Shown in pieces: positions 51,658 to 60,808 of a stretch of DNA of 64,000 bases. The notes under the pieces were generated by a model, which saw nothing but the letters and a program-made list of their open reading frames with translations, was not told the origin of the DNA and made no database searches. Positions within the stretch are counted from its first letter, which is position 1; each line of letters opens with the position of its first letter. Source of the DNA: an uncultured Blautia sp. GTDB lineage: Bacteria > Bacillota > Clostridia > Lachnospirales > Lachnospiraceae. Location: contig UQHF01000019.1 in assembly GCA_900540785.1 (NCBI GenBank), forward strand, positions 1 through 64,000, given 5' to 3'. A program made the position numbers and the translations under genes.

Positions 51658-51687
51658 ATTTTACACCTTTCTATGACTGAAAGTCAA
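51658..51687 (-). promoter_or_regulatory. Promoter of the thiC transcript
   Basis: Minus-strand TTGACT and TAAAAT with an 18-base spacer, placed just after the nrdR stop and 20 bases before the riboswitch. Confidence 0.6.
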
Positions 51688-51697
51688 GTTCTGGCTT

Positions 51698-52147
51698 TTA
51701 ATTCATAAACTTCTTAAGCTCATCGAGAAACGTGCTCACATCTTTAAATTCCCGGTAAACAGAGGCAAACCGCACATAGGCAACCGCGTCCAGTTTCTTT
51801 AAATGCGCCATAACGATCTCTCCTATTTTAGTGCTGGAAATCTCCCGCTCTTCCTCATTGAAGATCTCTCCCTCTATAGAATCCAGCATTTCCTCTATTT
51901 TTTCAATGGAAATGGGACGTTTATAGCAGGCGCGCAGCACACCGTCCTGTATTTTTTTTCTGCTGTACTGCTCCCTGTTCTGATCTTTCTTAATGACAGT
52001 TAAGGGGATTGTCTCCACTCTCTCATATGTGGTAAATCTTCTCCCGCAGGCGTCACAAAGGCGGCGGCGGCGTATGGAATTGGTATCCTCCACGGGTCTT
52101 GAATCTACAACTCTTGTATTATCCTGATTACAAAACGGACACTTCAC
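51698..52147 (-). CDS. nrdR: Transcriptional repressor NrdR
   Basis: Repressor of ribonucleotide reductase genes. The 149 residues open with a zinc ribbon (MKCPFCNQDNTRVVDSRPVE and RRRRLCDACGRRFTTYERVE, four cysteines), then an ATP-cone domain (LTVIKKDQNREQYSRKKIQD) that senses ATP/dATP. It uses a GTG start, with GGGGAG six bases upstream. No ribonucleotide reductase gene lies in the window. Confidence 0.96.
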   Translation of the reverse strand: MKCPFCNQDNTRVVDSRPVEDTNSIRRRRLCDACGRRFTTYERVETIPLTVIKKDQNREQYSRKKIQDGVLRACYKRPISIEKIEEMLDSIEGEIFNEEEREISSTKIGEIVMAHLKKLDAVAYVRFASVYREFKDVSTFLDELKKFMN

Positions 52148-52272
52148 AGTACACTCCCCTTTCTGATGCTGTATTTATGTGTATTATACTTTATATTTTT
52201 CCTGTATGTCAATAAAATAGCCTGCATATTTTCACTGATTTTGGCATAAATTTTACAAAAACAGGTAATATC

Positions 52273-52542
52273 ATGCGTGTCTGCGAATTAAAGCAAAAGG
52301 AAATCATCAATGTCTGTACCTGCAAAAGCCTGGGCTGTCCCATCGATGTGGAATTTGACTGTAAAACAAGCCGCCTGACTGCACTGATCGTTCCCGGACC
52401 GGGACGTTTCTGCAGCTTTTTCGGAAGAGAAAGCGAATACATCATTCCCTGGGAATGCATCTGTCAGATTGGCGAAGATATTATTCTTGTAAAAATCCAG
52501 GAGGACAAATGCCTCCACAAAGAACGGGAACCTCTTTTATAA
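52273..52542 (+). CDS. YlmC/YmxH family sporulation protein
   Basis: Small PRC-barrel protein of 89 residues. The family pattern is clear: MRVCELKQKEIINVCTCKSL, LGCPIDVEFDCKTSRLTALI, VPGPGRFCSFFGRESEYIIP and IGEDIILVKI. YlmC/YmxH proteins are conserved in spore formers and often sit by sigG, here two genes downstream. The ribosome site is weak (AGG). Molecular role unknown. Confidence 0.85.
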   Translation: MRVCELKQKEIINVCTCKSLGCPIDVEFDCKTSRLTALIVPGPGRFCSFFGRESEYIIPWECICQIGEDIILVKIQEDKCLHKEREPLL

Positions 52543-52550
52543 CAAAATCC

Positions 52551-53225
52551 TCACCTTGAAAGCCAACTGGCTGCTGTAAGAAGAGATTCCTCTTTTCTGT
52601 CCGGCAAAACAGGAAATTTTTCCATATCTTCCAGAATATCCGGGACAAAAACAGCATACATTCCGGCTCTTTTAGCAGCTATGATCCCTTTTGGCGCGTC
52701 CTCCAGAGCCATTGCTCTGCACGGCTTCGTATCAAGACGCGCACAGGCTTTTTGATAAATCTCAGGGTCCGGTTTCGCCTCCTTCACCATATCTCCTGTG
52801 ATCACTGCCTTAAATTTTTCCAGAACTCCTGCCTGCCTTAAATTTTCCAGGGCATTCTCTCTGCTTGAAGATGTGGCAACTGCAGCCGGAATGCCCTTTT
52901 TCTCCAGAACCTCAAGAATCTCAGAAAGCCCTGGCTTCACAGGAAGTCCATTTCTTTTTACATATTCCTTATAAATTTCACTGTATCGATTCTGAAACGC
53001 ATCATAGGGAAAATCCTGACCGTACGTTTCCTTAAAGTATGCCTTTCTCCCCGCCCGGTTCATGCCAAGCGTAAAACATATATTTTCATCTCCCAGAAGA
53101 CCGTACCCCATCTCCTCCCCGGCTTTATTAAAAGAATACTGTACGATCCTCTCGCTGTCAAACATTACGCCGTCCATATCAAATACGACGGCTTCCGGGT
53201 AAAAACTTCTCTTTTCTTCCTTCAT
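52551..53225 (-). CDS. HAD-family sugar-phosphatase/phosphoglucomutase-like hydrolase
   Basis: HAD superfamily IA enzyme of 224 residues. Motif I is VVFDMDGVMFDSERIVQYSF (nucleophile Asp and acid Asp), motif II VATSSSRENALENL, motif III KPDPEIYQKAC and motif IV MALEDAPKGIIAAKRAGM. It resembles beta-phosphoglucomutase and sugar phosphatases. The substrate cannot be fixed from sequence. Convergent with the ylmC gene. Confidence 0.88.
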   Translation of the reverse strand: MKEEKRSFYPEAVVFDMDGVMFDSERIVQYSFNKAGEEMGYGLLGDENICFTLGMNRAGRKAYFKETYGQDFPYDAFQNRYSEIYKEYVKRNGLPVKPGLSEILEVLEKKGIPAAVATSSSRENALENLRQAGVLEKFKAVITGDMVKEAKPDPEIYQKACARLDTKPCRAMALEDAPKGIIAAKRAGMYAVFVPDILEDMEKFPVLPDRKEESLLTAASWLSR

Positions 53226-53382
53226 ATTATTTCCTCTTTTCTTCTGTATGGATTTTATTTTCCGTTACATCTCCTGCGTTGTCAAGGGCTTTTATTTTTT
53301 ATATTTTACAGAAAGCCGTATATTTCCGCCCTGCCATGAGAATCATCTTTAATAGCAAAGAAAGATAAGGAGGATTCTTTAG

Positions 53383-54162
53383 ATGGCATTAAACAAAGTA
53401 GAAATCTGCGGCGTAAACACATCGAAACTTCCCGTTCTGAAAGCAGAAGAAAAAGAAGAGCTTTTCAAAAAAATCAGGCAGGGAGACAAACACGCCCGTG
53501 AGCTTTACATTAAGGGTAATCTCCGCCTTGTTTTAAGTGTGATAAAGCGTTTCCAGAACAGCAGCGAAAATGCAGACGACCTTTTTCAGATTGGCTGTAT
53601 CGGTCTTATAAAAGCCATTGATAATTTTGACACCACTTTAAATGTAAAATTTTCCACCTATGCGGTCCCCATGATCATCGGGGAAATCCGCCGTTATCTG
53701 CGCGATAATAATTCCATCCGCGTAAGCCGTTCTCTTCGTGATATTGCATATAAAGCCATTTATGCAAAGGAACATTACACGAAGGAAAAATTAAAAGAGC
53801 CTACCATTCAGGAAATTGCAGATGAAATCGGCATTGAAAAAGAAATGATCGTATATGCGATGGACGCCATACAAAATCCCATCAGCCTGTTTGAACCGGT
53901 ATATACAGAAGGAGGCGATACTCTTTATGTCATGGATCAGATCAGCGATAAAAAAAATAAAGAGGAGCGCTGGATAGAAAATCTTTCTCTCCGGGAAGCC
54001 TTAAACCGTCTTGGAAACAGAGAGAGAAATATTATAGAACTGCGTTTTTACGAGGGGAAAACCCAGATGGAGGTTGCAGATGAAATCGGCATTTCTCAGG
54101 CTCAGGTAAGCCGTCTTGAAAAAAATGCCCTGAAATCCATGAAAAATTATCTCCGGTCATAA
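53383..54162 (+). CDS. sigG: RNA polymerase sigma-G factor (forespore)
   Basis: Late forespore sporulation sigma factor, 259 residues. It starts with the SigG-type KVEICGVNTSKLPVLKAEE, followed by region 2 (LFQIGCIGLIKAIDNFDTTL, FSTYAVPMIIGEIRRYLRDN), region 3 and region 4 (EVADEIGISQAQVSRLEKNA). Good AAGGAGG site. It shows that the organism carries a spore-forming programme. Ends in a terminator overlapping the stop. Confidence 0.96.
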   Translation: MALNKVEICGVNTSKLPVLKAEEKEELFKKIRQGDKHARELYIKGNLRLVLSVIKRFQNSSENADDLFQIGCIGLIKAIDNFDTTLNVKFSTYAVPMIIGEIRRYLRDNNSIRVSRSLRDIAYKAIYAKEHYTKEKLKEPTIQEIADEIGIEKEMIVYAMDAIQNPISLFEPVYTEGGDTLYVMDQISDKKNKEERWIENLSLREALNRLGNRERNIIELRFYEGKTQMEVADEIGISQAQVSRLEKNALKSMKNYLRS

Positions 54163-54178
54163 GGACCGGAGACTTTTT
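54151..54178 (+). terminator. Intrinsic terminator of sigG
   Basis: Eight-base arms CTCCGGTC/GACCGGAG with a loop that includes the sigG stop codon, then CTTTTT. It abuts the end of the converging decarboxylase gene. Confidence 0.85.
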
Positions 54179-54181
54179 CTG

Positions 54182-55624
54182 TTACCTTTTTTCTTTTACG
54201 GAAGCATATCCTTCTTTCGCATACTGATCCAGAAGCTCTATGGTCCGGTACATATCTTCTTTTGTTGTCTCCGGGTGGAGCGCACAGATCCGAAGAACGG
54301 TTTTCCCATTTAAAACAGTAGTAAATACAGCGGCAAACCCGCTTTCTATCATACGTTTTGATATGCTTTCATTCAGACTGTCCTTCTCTTCCTCTGTAAG
54401 GTCATCCGGCGCATACCGGAAGTTTATCATGGCAAGCTGTGCACGAGACACGATCTCCCAGTTCTCTTTAGACTGTAAAGCTTCCTCCGCCCACTGTGCA
54501 AGAGAAAATCCATGTTCAATGGCGCTTCCGATTAAATCGGTTCCCAGAATCTGCAGAGTCAGCCATAGCTTTAATCCTCTTGCAGGACGCGTCAGCTCCA
54601 TACCAATATCCCAGGTATTTACATTTTCCAGATCCCCTTCCAGATCTTTTAGATATTCCGGGTTTACATGAAAGCTGTGATACAAAGTCTTTATATCACG
54701 GACAAGAACCATTGCACAGCCGTAAGTCTGGAACAGCCATTTATGGGCATCCCAGCTTAAGCTGTCTGCAAGTTCTGTTCCTTTCAAACGTTCTTTGTAT
54801 TTCGGACTTAACAATACAGAACCGCCGTATGCTCCGTCAATATGAAACCAGAGTCCGTATTCCTTACAAATATGAGAAATCTCCTCCAGAGGATCAATGC
54901 TTCCTGTATTTGTTGTTCCCGCTGTTCCGATTACAGCAAAAGGAATATATCCCGCTTTTTTATCTTTTTCAATAGCTTCCCGAAGTTTCTCCGTGTCCAT
55001 GCGAAACTCGCTGTCTACCGGAATCCGCCTGATTCTCTTATCTGTGATTCCTATGATCCGAAGTCCCTTCGCCACCGAGCTGTGCGTCTGCTCGGAAATA
55101 TAGGCAACACCGAGAAACAGATTTTTATCGGTAAGTTTATTGTCTCTTGCCGCTGTAAGCGCCGTAATATTTGCCATAGAGCCCCCGCTTACGAACACGC
55201 CGCCTGCTCTTTTTCCCGTAAACCCGGCTTTTTCGCAGAGCCATTTTAAAAGCTTCTGTTCAATACAGTTGACGGTAGGCGCAAGCTTGCTTCCTCCTGC
55301 ATGAATATTATAGGCTGATGTCATAATATCTCCCAGCCAGGAAATGGAGGAGGCAGGTCCCGGCACAAATCCGAAAAACCGCGGATGATTGGCGTCCCCT
55401 CTATACTGATACACCTGCTCCGTCATTTCCCGGATCACCTCGTCTGCCACACGACCTTCTGCCGGAATTTCCATATTCTCCACTTTTTTCATCTGCTCAT
55501 CCGATGCCTGCCACATTACTTTACTGGAATGTATGTCTCTTTTTTCTTTTAAAAATCCATGTACAAATGTTTCTATTTCCTGTTCAAGCTGCCTGCTGTT
55601 CAGCACATTTTCACTGTTTATCAT
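54182..55624 (-). CDS. Aromatic amino-acid decarboxylase, group II PLP family
   Basis: PLP-dependent decarboxylase of 480 residues. The motifs are RGDANHPRFFGFVPGPASS, GGVFVSGGSMANITALTAAR, H181 in EQTHSSVAKG that stacks on PLP, D263 in FHIDGAYGG and the Schiff-base K295 in LSWDAHKWLFQT. From memory, the sequence is very close to the characterised tryptophan decarboxylase of Ruminococcus gnavus, which makes tryptamine and also phenethylamine; this is a recollection, not a search. It diverges from a LysR regulator, which is the likely controller. Confidence 0.88.
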   Translation of the reverse strand: MINSENVLNSRQLEQEIETFVHGFLKEKRDIHSSKVMWQASDEQMKKVENMEIPAEGRVADEVIREMTEQVYQYRGDANHPRFFGFVPGPASSISWLGDIMTSAYNIHAGGSKLAPTVNCIEQKLLKWLCEKAGFTGKRAGGVFVSGGSMANITALTAARDNKLTDKNLFLGVAYISEQTHSSVAKGLRIIGITDKRIRRIPVDSEFRMDTEKLREAIEKDKKAGYIPFAVIGTAGTTNTGSIDPLEEISHICKEYGLWFHIDGAYGGSVLLSPKYKERLKGTELADSLSWDAHKWLFQTYGCAMVLVRDIKTLYHSFHVNPEYLKDLEGDLENVNTWDIGMELTRPARGLKLWLTLQILGTDLIGSAIEHGFSLAQWAEEALQSKENWEIVSRAQLAMINFRYAPDDLTEEEKDSLNESISKRMIESGFAAVFTTVLNGKTVLRICALHPETTKEDMYRTIELLDQYAKEGYASVKEKR

Positions 55625-55661
55625 TTTATTTCCTCTTTTCCTTTGACTAATTCCAAATAGT

Positions 55662-55690
55662 AATGTACACTAAATTTCTATATATGTAAA
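55662..55690 (-). promoter_or_regulatory. Candidate promoter of the decarboxylase
   Basis: Minus-strand TTTACA and TACATT with a 17-base spacer, in the very AT-rich 128-base interval between the decarboxylase and LysR genes. The same interval holds TTATAA repeats that could bind LysR, but no clear T-N11-A box was singled out. Confidence 0.5.
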
Positions 55691-55752
55691 ATTTATAATT
55701 TTTATAAGATATATGATTTTTTTTAATAAGGAAAATTAACAAAGGAGAACCT

Positions 55753-56634
55753 ATGGAAATCAAGAACATCAAGACCTTTTTGAAAGTGGCTGTGACACAG
55801 AATTTTTCAAAAGCCGCCCAGCAGCTTGGCTACTCCCAGTCCGCCGTTACCATTCAGATCCAGCAGCTGGAAAAAGAGCTTGGCATTCCTCTTTTTGAGC
55901 GCCTGGGAAAAAAAGTTTATTTAACAGAACAAGGAGAAGCCTTTATTTCTTATGCCAATAACATCGTAAAAGCGGAGGATTCCGCCCTCTCATTCTGCTC
56001 CAATGAAAAAACACCCTCCGGCAGCCTGCGCATCGGCGGAGCAGAGTCTATCTGCACTGCATTGCTTCCCCAACTTCTCCCCGCTTTTCACGATATGTAT
56101 CCAAACATAAAAATCACTATACGCTCCGGCACGACTGAGGAACTTATGGAGCTTGCAAAAAGCAATGAAATCGACTGCATTCTTACCCTTGACCACAAAA
56201 TTTACAGAGACGAATGGATTTGTGCTGCCCAGAGAACAGAAGATATTATTTTTGTCACCTTAAAAGACCCTGCCGCCTCATCTCAATCCTTTCTGGAAAT
56301 TGAGAAACTGGCTGCAAGGCCCTTTATCCTGACAGAAGTAGGCGCCGCCTACCATTATGAACTGGAAAAGCTCCTCTCTGAACGGGAATTACACATTTCT
56401 CCTGTTCTGGAAATCGGAAACACAGAAACAATTATCCACCTTCTGAAAAAAGGTATGGGCTATTCGTTTCTTCCCCGGTTTACAGTAAAAGAAGAACTTC
56501 AAAACCGTACCCTTACAGAAGTCAGGACAAATCTTCCTCCTGTAAAGATGTTCAATCAGCTGTTTTATCACAAAAACAAATATGTCACTCCCCAGATGCA
56601 GCTTTTTATCCAGCTTGTTATTCGTTACTTCTAA
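55753..56634 (+). CDS. LysR-family transcriptional regulator
   Basis: Regulator of 293 residues. The N-terminal winged helix covers KTFLKVAVTQNFSKAAQQLG, YSQSAVTIQIQQLEKELGI and FERLGKKVYLTEQGEAFI. The rest is the periplasmic-binding-type effector domain (LRIGGAESICTALLPQLLPA). Divergent from the decarboxylase gene and convergent with the TRAP genes, it probably controls the decarboxylase and perhaps the transporter. The inducer is unknown. Confidence 0.9.
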   Translation: MEIKNIKTFLKVAVTQNFSKAAQQLGYSQSAVTIQIQQLEKELGIPLFERLGKKVYLTEQGEAFISYANNIVKAEDSALSFCSNEKTPSGSLRIGGAESICTALLPQLLPAFHDMYPNIKITIRSGTTEELMELAKSNEIDCILTLDHKIYRDEWICAAQRTEDIIFVTLKDPAASSQSFLEIEKLAARPFILTEVGAAYHYELEKLLSERELHISPVLEIGNTETIIHLLKKGMGYSFLPRFTVKEELQNRTLTEVRTNLPPVKMFNQLFYHKNKYVTPQMQLFIQLVIRYF

Positions 56635-56652
56635 ATACTCGTATAACGAATA

Positions 56653-59001
56653 CTAAGAGCAGAATACTTCCACAAGCTCCCGGGCATTCTCATATCCCTG
56701 GCTTTCCAGTTCCTTAATATACCACTCGTCAATGCCGTTCACAGCTTCTTTAAAGGAGTCAATATCCATCTCTTCTTTTTCGGTGATCGTAACGCCGTTT
56801 TTCTCTGCCCAGCGGGAGGTGATTTCCTCATCTCCTGCACGGTTGATATAGCGCTCATATTCTACTGCTTTCTGACCTGCCTCATCTACAACTGCCTGCT
56901 GTTTTGGTGTCAGGCTGTCGTAAATCTCCTGATTGATACAGAAGAAAAGGCAGTCATAAACTGCGTCCCACATGGAACAGTAAGGCTGTACCTCCTGTAC
57001 GCTTGCCGCGTCAATAGCAGGAAGAGGATTCTCCTGTCCCTCTACTGTATTTTGCTGCAGCGCCGTGTATGTTTCCGACCAGTTCAGATTTGTAGCGTCT
57101 GCTCCCCATCTCTTATAGCATTCCATAAGAAGATTGGAGCCTGCTACACGGATTTTCAGGTTTTTCATATCCTCTACTGATTTTATTTCGCGAACGCTGT
57201 TTGTCAGCTCACGGAAGCCGTTTTCCGCAATGCCCATACAGTGAAGACCATACTCTCCCAGGATCTCCTTCATCATCTCTCCTGCTTCGCCGTCAAACTT
57301 ATTGTCTGCATCCTCGTAGGAATCGTAAATAAACGGAAGGGAGACTACATTAAATCTCGGATCAAAGGCAGAATAAATCAGGTTGGAATGCATGGAAATC
57401 TGTACCGGATCTCCGTCTATCAAAGCCTGGATACCCTCAGACTGATTTCCGTTTGTAAGCTGATCGGAGGCATATACGTTTACTTTTATTTTCCCTCCTG
57501 TTGCTTTTTCCATCAGCTCACCGAATTTTCTTCCGCCGTCTGCCCATGTGCTCGTCTCTGTTGTGGAGCAGGCAAAATTCCATGTCATTTCCGGCCAGTC
57601 AAGATCGCTGTAATCCCCGATCGTATTAAAGCCTTCCTCTTCTCCTCCTGCCTTTCTCATTCCTCCGGAAGAAGAAGCGTCCTGATCTCCGGAATAAGAA
57701 CCGTTCTTTGCAAGAGCTTTGGGAAGCGCAACGGAAACGGCCGGAACATACGTCACAACAAGAAGGATTGCCACACATGCCGCGATCATCGGCATAACTG
57801 CCTTTGAAATATGCTGAAGCGTTACCTCAAGTCCTTTTTTAATCTTAATTCCGATCGCGACAAAAAGGTTGACACCAACAGGAGGCGTTACCTGTCCGAT
57901 CGCCAGGTTTACGGTTGCCATTACACCAAAGGCAACCACATCGTATCCAAGCGCCTTACATACTGGAAGCATGATCGGAATAAAAATATACATTGCAGAG
58001 TTTGCGTCAATAAAGCAGCCTGCGATCAGGAAGATAACATTTACAATTAAAAGGAACACAAACTGATTGTGTGCAATGCTTCCCAGAAGAGCGGACGCTG
58101 CCTCCGCAATGCCAAATTTCGTACATACAAAGGAAAACAAAGACGCACTTGCCACGATCAACATGATTCCGCCTGTTGTTTTTGCAGAATCTACAAGAAT
58201 ATCAAACAGATCCTTAAAAGAAACCTCCCTGTAAATTACCATGCCTACAAAAAGGCCGTACACAACAGAAACGGCTGCTGCCTCAGTAGGAGTAAAGATT
58301 CCTCCGTAAATTCCTCCGAGAATAATAACCGGCATTAAAAATCCCCAGAATGCGTCTTTAAATGCTGTCCACCGTTCTTTCGCAGTGGCTTTTTTCTGAA
58401 CGGGCTGGATGTTCTTCCGTCTCGCCTCGATCATAACTACAATCACAAGGGCCGCGCCCATCAAAATACCGGGTACGATTCCCGCCGTAAACATATCTGC
58501 AATGGAAACGCCTGTGATAGAGGCATATACAACAAAGGCGATGCTCGGTGGAATGACAATGGCAATGGAACTCGCGGTTGCCATAAGCGCTGTGGAAAAC
58601 GGAGCAGAAAATCCCCCTCTTTCCACCATAGCCGGAATCAGAACCGCACCGAGCGCAGCCACTGTCGCAGGACCGGAACCGGAAATCGCACCGAAAAAGC
58701 AGGCAACAATGACGCATACGATCGCAATGCCTCCTCTTTTATGTCCCACACAGGTGTCAACAAATTTAATCAGTCTTCTTGAAATTCCTGCCTTTGCCAT
58801 AATATTTCCGGAAAGTACAAAAAACGGAATCGCAAGAAGAAGGAATTTGCTGATTCCGGAGTACATATTCGTTGCCACGATCGTAAGGGAAGTTCCAGAG
58901 TAAAGAATGGCGCATACAGAAGAAAGGCCGAGGCACACTGCAATGGGCACACCCAGGATCAGAAAAACAAAAAAAGATATAAAAAGTACAGCGCTTATCA
59001 T
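56653..59001 (-). CDS. TRAP transporter large permease fused to DctP substrate-binding protein
   Basis: One protein of 782 residues. Residues 1-430 are the DctM large permease with about a dozen hydrophobic segments and the motifs FFGAISGSGPATVAALGAVL, PPSIAFVVYASITG and GGIFTPTEAAAVSVVYG. A Gly/Ser/acidic linker of about 40 residues (GSYSGDQDASSSGGMRK and more) joins residues 471-782, a complete DctP-type binding protein (KIKVNVYASDQLTNGNQSEG, and LKIRVAGSNLLMECYKRWGA before ENPLPAIDA). No signal peptide or lipobox precedes the second part. The fusion is continuous in one frame. It overlaps the dctQ stop by four bases. Substrate unknown, usually an organic acid. Confidence 0.9.
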   Translation of the reverse strand: MISAVLFISFFVFLILGVPIAVCLGLSSVCAILYSGTSLTIVATNMYSGISKFLLLAIPFFVLSGNIMAKAGISRRLIKFVDTCVGHKRGGIAIVCVIVACFFGAISGSGPATVAALGAVLIPAMVERGGFSAPFSTALMATASSIAIVIPPSIAFVVYASITGVSIADMFTAGIVPGILMGAALVIVVMIEARRKNIQPVQKKATAKERWTAFKDAFWGFLMPVIILGGIYGGIFTPTEAAAVSVVYGLFVGMVIYREVSFKDLFDILVDSAKTTGGIMLIVASASLFSFVCTKFGIAEAASALLGSIAHNQFVFLLIVNVIFLIAGCFIDANSAMYIFIPIMLPVCKALGYDVVAFGVMATVNLAIGQVTPPVGVNLFVAIGIKIKKGLEVTLQHISKAVMPMIAACVAILLVVTYVPAVSVALPKALAKNGSYSGDQDASSSGGMRKAGGEEEGFNTIGDYSDLDWPEMTWNFACSTTETSTWADGGRKFGELMEKATGGKIKVNVYASDQLTNGNQSEGIQALIDGDPVQISMHSNLIYSAFDPRFNVVSLPFIYDSYEDADNKFDGEAGEMMKEILGEYGLHCMGIAENGFRELTNSVREIKSVEDMKNLKIRVAGSNLLMECYKRWGADATNLNWSETYTALQQNTVEGQENPLPAIDAASVQEVQPYCSMWDAVYDCLFFCINQEIYDSLTPKQQAVVDEAGQKAVEYERYINRAGDEEITSRWAEKNGVTITEKEEMDIDSFKEAVNGIDEWYIKELESQGYENARELVEVFCS

Positions 59002-59501
59002 TTCTTCTCCACCTCCCCTTCCTTGTCTTTGTTACAAAAATCCACACAGCATTCAATAAAATGAAGGATCATACAGGCAGCCCCTATAGGAACAAATGAC
59101 CAGAAAATCCACTCTGGCCAGTTGAGCACAAAGGTTCTTTTTCCGTTTTCAAGCTGGGTAATTACCTTATCCATGCCGTATCCAAAAAGAATTGCCGTAA
59201 ATATAAGATTCAAAGCCGTGATCAAAAGTACGGACGGCTTACGAAGCTTCTCCGGAAGCCGGTCCGTAAGAAGCGTCAGGCTCACCAGCTCTCCCTCTCT
59301 CGCTGCCAGCGCTGCCGCTATCAAGGTAATCAGTACAAAAACTGCCACTACCAGTTCCTCGGTAAAAGACCAGGAACGATGGATCACTTTCCGCGAGAAA
59401 ACATTTCCCACTGTGAGAATCAAAATCAAAATCGTAGAGACAACTAAAATAAGCTTTTCTGCTGCCGCTACTACGTTCATGATTTTTTTGTAGGTTTTCA
59501 T
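58998..59501 (-). CDS. TRAP transporter small permease (DctQ)
   Basis: Small membrane subunit of 167 residues with four helices (AAEKLILVVSTILILILTVG, LVVAVFVLITLIAAALAARE, LLITALNLIFTAILFGYG, WIFWSFVPIGAACMILHF). The core EGELVSLTLLTDRLPEKLR matches DctQ. Start set at MKTYKKIMNVV, where AGGAGG is spaced well; the longer frame is not supported. Translationally coupled by ATGA overlap to the fused large permease. Confidence 0.88.
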   Translation of the reverse strand: MKTYKKIMNVVAAAEKLILVVSTILILILTVGNVFSRKVIHRSWSFTEELVVAVFVLITLIAAALAAREGELVSLTLLTDRLPEKLRKPSVLLITALNLIFTAILFGYGMDKVITQLENGKRTFVLNWPEWIFWSFVPIGAACMILHFIECCVDFCNKDKEGEVEKK

Positions 59502-59589
59502 TCTCTTTCTCCTCCTCATTGCTTTCAGACTTTTCAGTTTTATCTGTTCGCCTTTTTAACTTATTAAAGCAATGATATTCCTGTTTTGC

Positions 59590-60795
59590 TCATTCGTCAA
59601 GAGGATTTTTCAAAAAAGCCGCCCTTTTTACCGCATCTTTGCCGAATTTTTTCCGTATTTCATCAACTGCATGGTCCATCTGTTCCCATTTTTCATACCC
59701 GGTCTCTTCATCAAACAGCGAGAACTGTCTTGCTTCTTCTTCCTTTGTCCTGCTCGTCTGTATCCCCAGAAGACGGATGGGACGTCCGTCCCACAATTCT
59801 TCAAAAAGACGGCAGGCAGAAAGATAAATTTCATTTGTAATATCTGTGGCAGAATCCAGTACCATCTGATGGGACATTTTATGAAGCTGGTTGTCCTTAA
59901 TAGTAACGCTCACCACCTGGATTTTTACACTGTCTTCGCGAAGCCGGGAGCCTACCGATTCTGCCAGAGCCAGAAGAACCGTTTTTGCAGCTTCCCCGTC
60001 TGTCACATCAAAGCTTATGGTTGTACTGTTTCCATACCCTTTGTTCCGCTCCGGAACAGGCTGCACAAGGGAAAAATCAATCCCGTTTGCAAAATTCCAG
60101 ATACTCTCCCCCTGCTTCTTTAAATTTTCTTTTAAAAGCTCCTTATCACAGGCAGCAAGCTGTCCTATGGTCTGGATCCCCATTTTTTCCAGCTTTTTTA
60201 CGGTGGCCTTTCCCACAAAAAGAAGATTTCCTACAGGAAGAGGCCACATTTTTTTCTGAATTTCATCCGGAAACAGGGTGTGTACCTTATCCGGCTTTTC
60301 AAAGTCCGACGCCATTTTTGCAAGGTACTTATTTTCGGAAATTCCAATATTTACGGTAAATCCCAGTTCCTCCTTAATCCTTCTCCGTATCTTATCTGCT
60401 GCCTCCAAAGGCTCCCCGAACAAAACCTGCATTCCCGTCATATCCACAAACGCCTCGTCAATAGAATACTGCTCCACATCAGGGGAATACTCCTGTAAAA
60501 TCGCAATAAATTCCCTGGATTTCTGCCTGTATAACTCATGATTTGCCGGTACGAGAGAAAGCGCCGGACATTTCTTTCTGGCTTCCATGATGCTCTCTCC
60601 TGTCCGAACCCCAAAGGCTTTGGCAGGAATGGATTTTGCCAGAATTACGCCGCGACGCTTTTTTTCGTCTCCCCCAATGGCTGAGGGAATGGTTCGGAGG
60701 TCCACTGTTTCATGAAGGACCTCCATTCTGTATACAGACTCCCAGGATAAAAAAGCAGAATTTACATCTATGTGAAAAATAATCCGTTTCTGCAT
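59590..60795 (-). CDS. dinB: DNA polymerase IV (Y-family)
   Basis: Error-prone translesion polymerase of 401 residues. The catalytic palm residues are in FHIDVNSAFLSWESVYRM and EYSPDVEQYSIDEAFVDMTG, with the finger segment KRRGVILAKSIPAKAFGVRT, the helix-hairpin-helix LLFVGKATVKKLEKMGIQ, and the little-finger domain after residue 240. It is a normal-length DinB. It follows the TPR-like gene by 13 bases and ends the DUF5717 operon, an unusual position for a repair polymerase. Confidence 0.95.
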   Translation of the reverse strand: MQKRIIFHIDVNSAFLSWESVYRMEVLHETVDLRTIPSAIGGDEKKRRGVILAKSIPAKAFGVRTGESIMEARKKCPALSLVPANHELYRQKSREFIAILQEYSPDVEQYSIDEAFVDMTGMQVLFGEPLEAADKIRRRIKEELGFTVNIGISENKYLAKMASDFEKPDKVHTLFPDEIQKKMWPLPVGNLLFVGKATVKKLEKMGIQTIGQLAACDKELLKENLKKQGESIWNFANGIDFSLVQPVPERNKGYGNSTTISFDVTDGEAAKTVLLALAESVGSRLREDSVKIQVVSVTIKDNQLHKMSHQMVLDSATDITNEIYLSACRLFEELWDGRPIRLLGIQTSRTKEEEARQFSLFDEETGYEKWEQMDHAVDEIRKKFGKDAVKRAAFLKNPLDE

Positions 60796-60808
60796 TTTTC
60801 CACCTTTC

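Noticed and set aside
52209..52460. Minus-strand open frame opposite the YlmC gene
   Set aside because: The plus-strand frame gives a clean YlmC/YmxH protein, so this overlapping frame is taken as chance.
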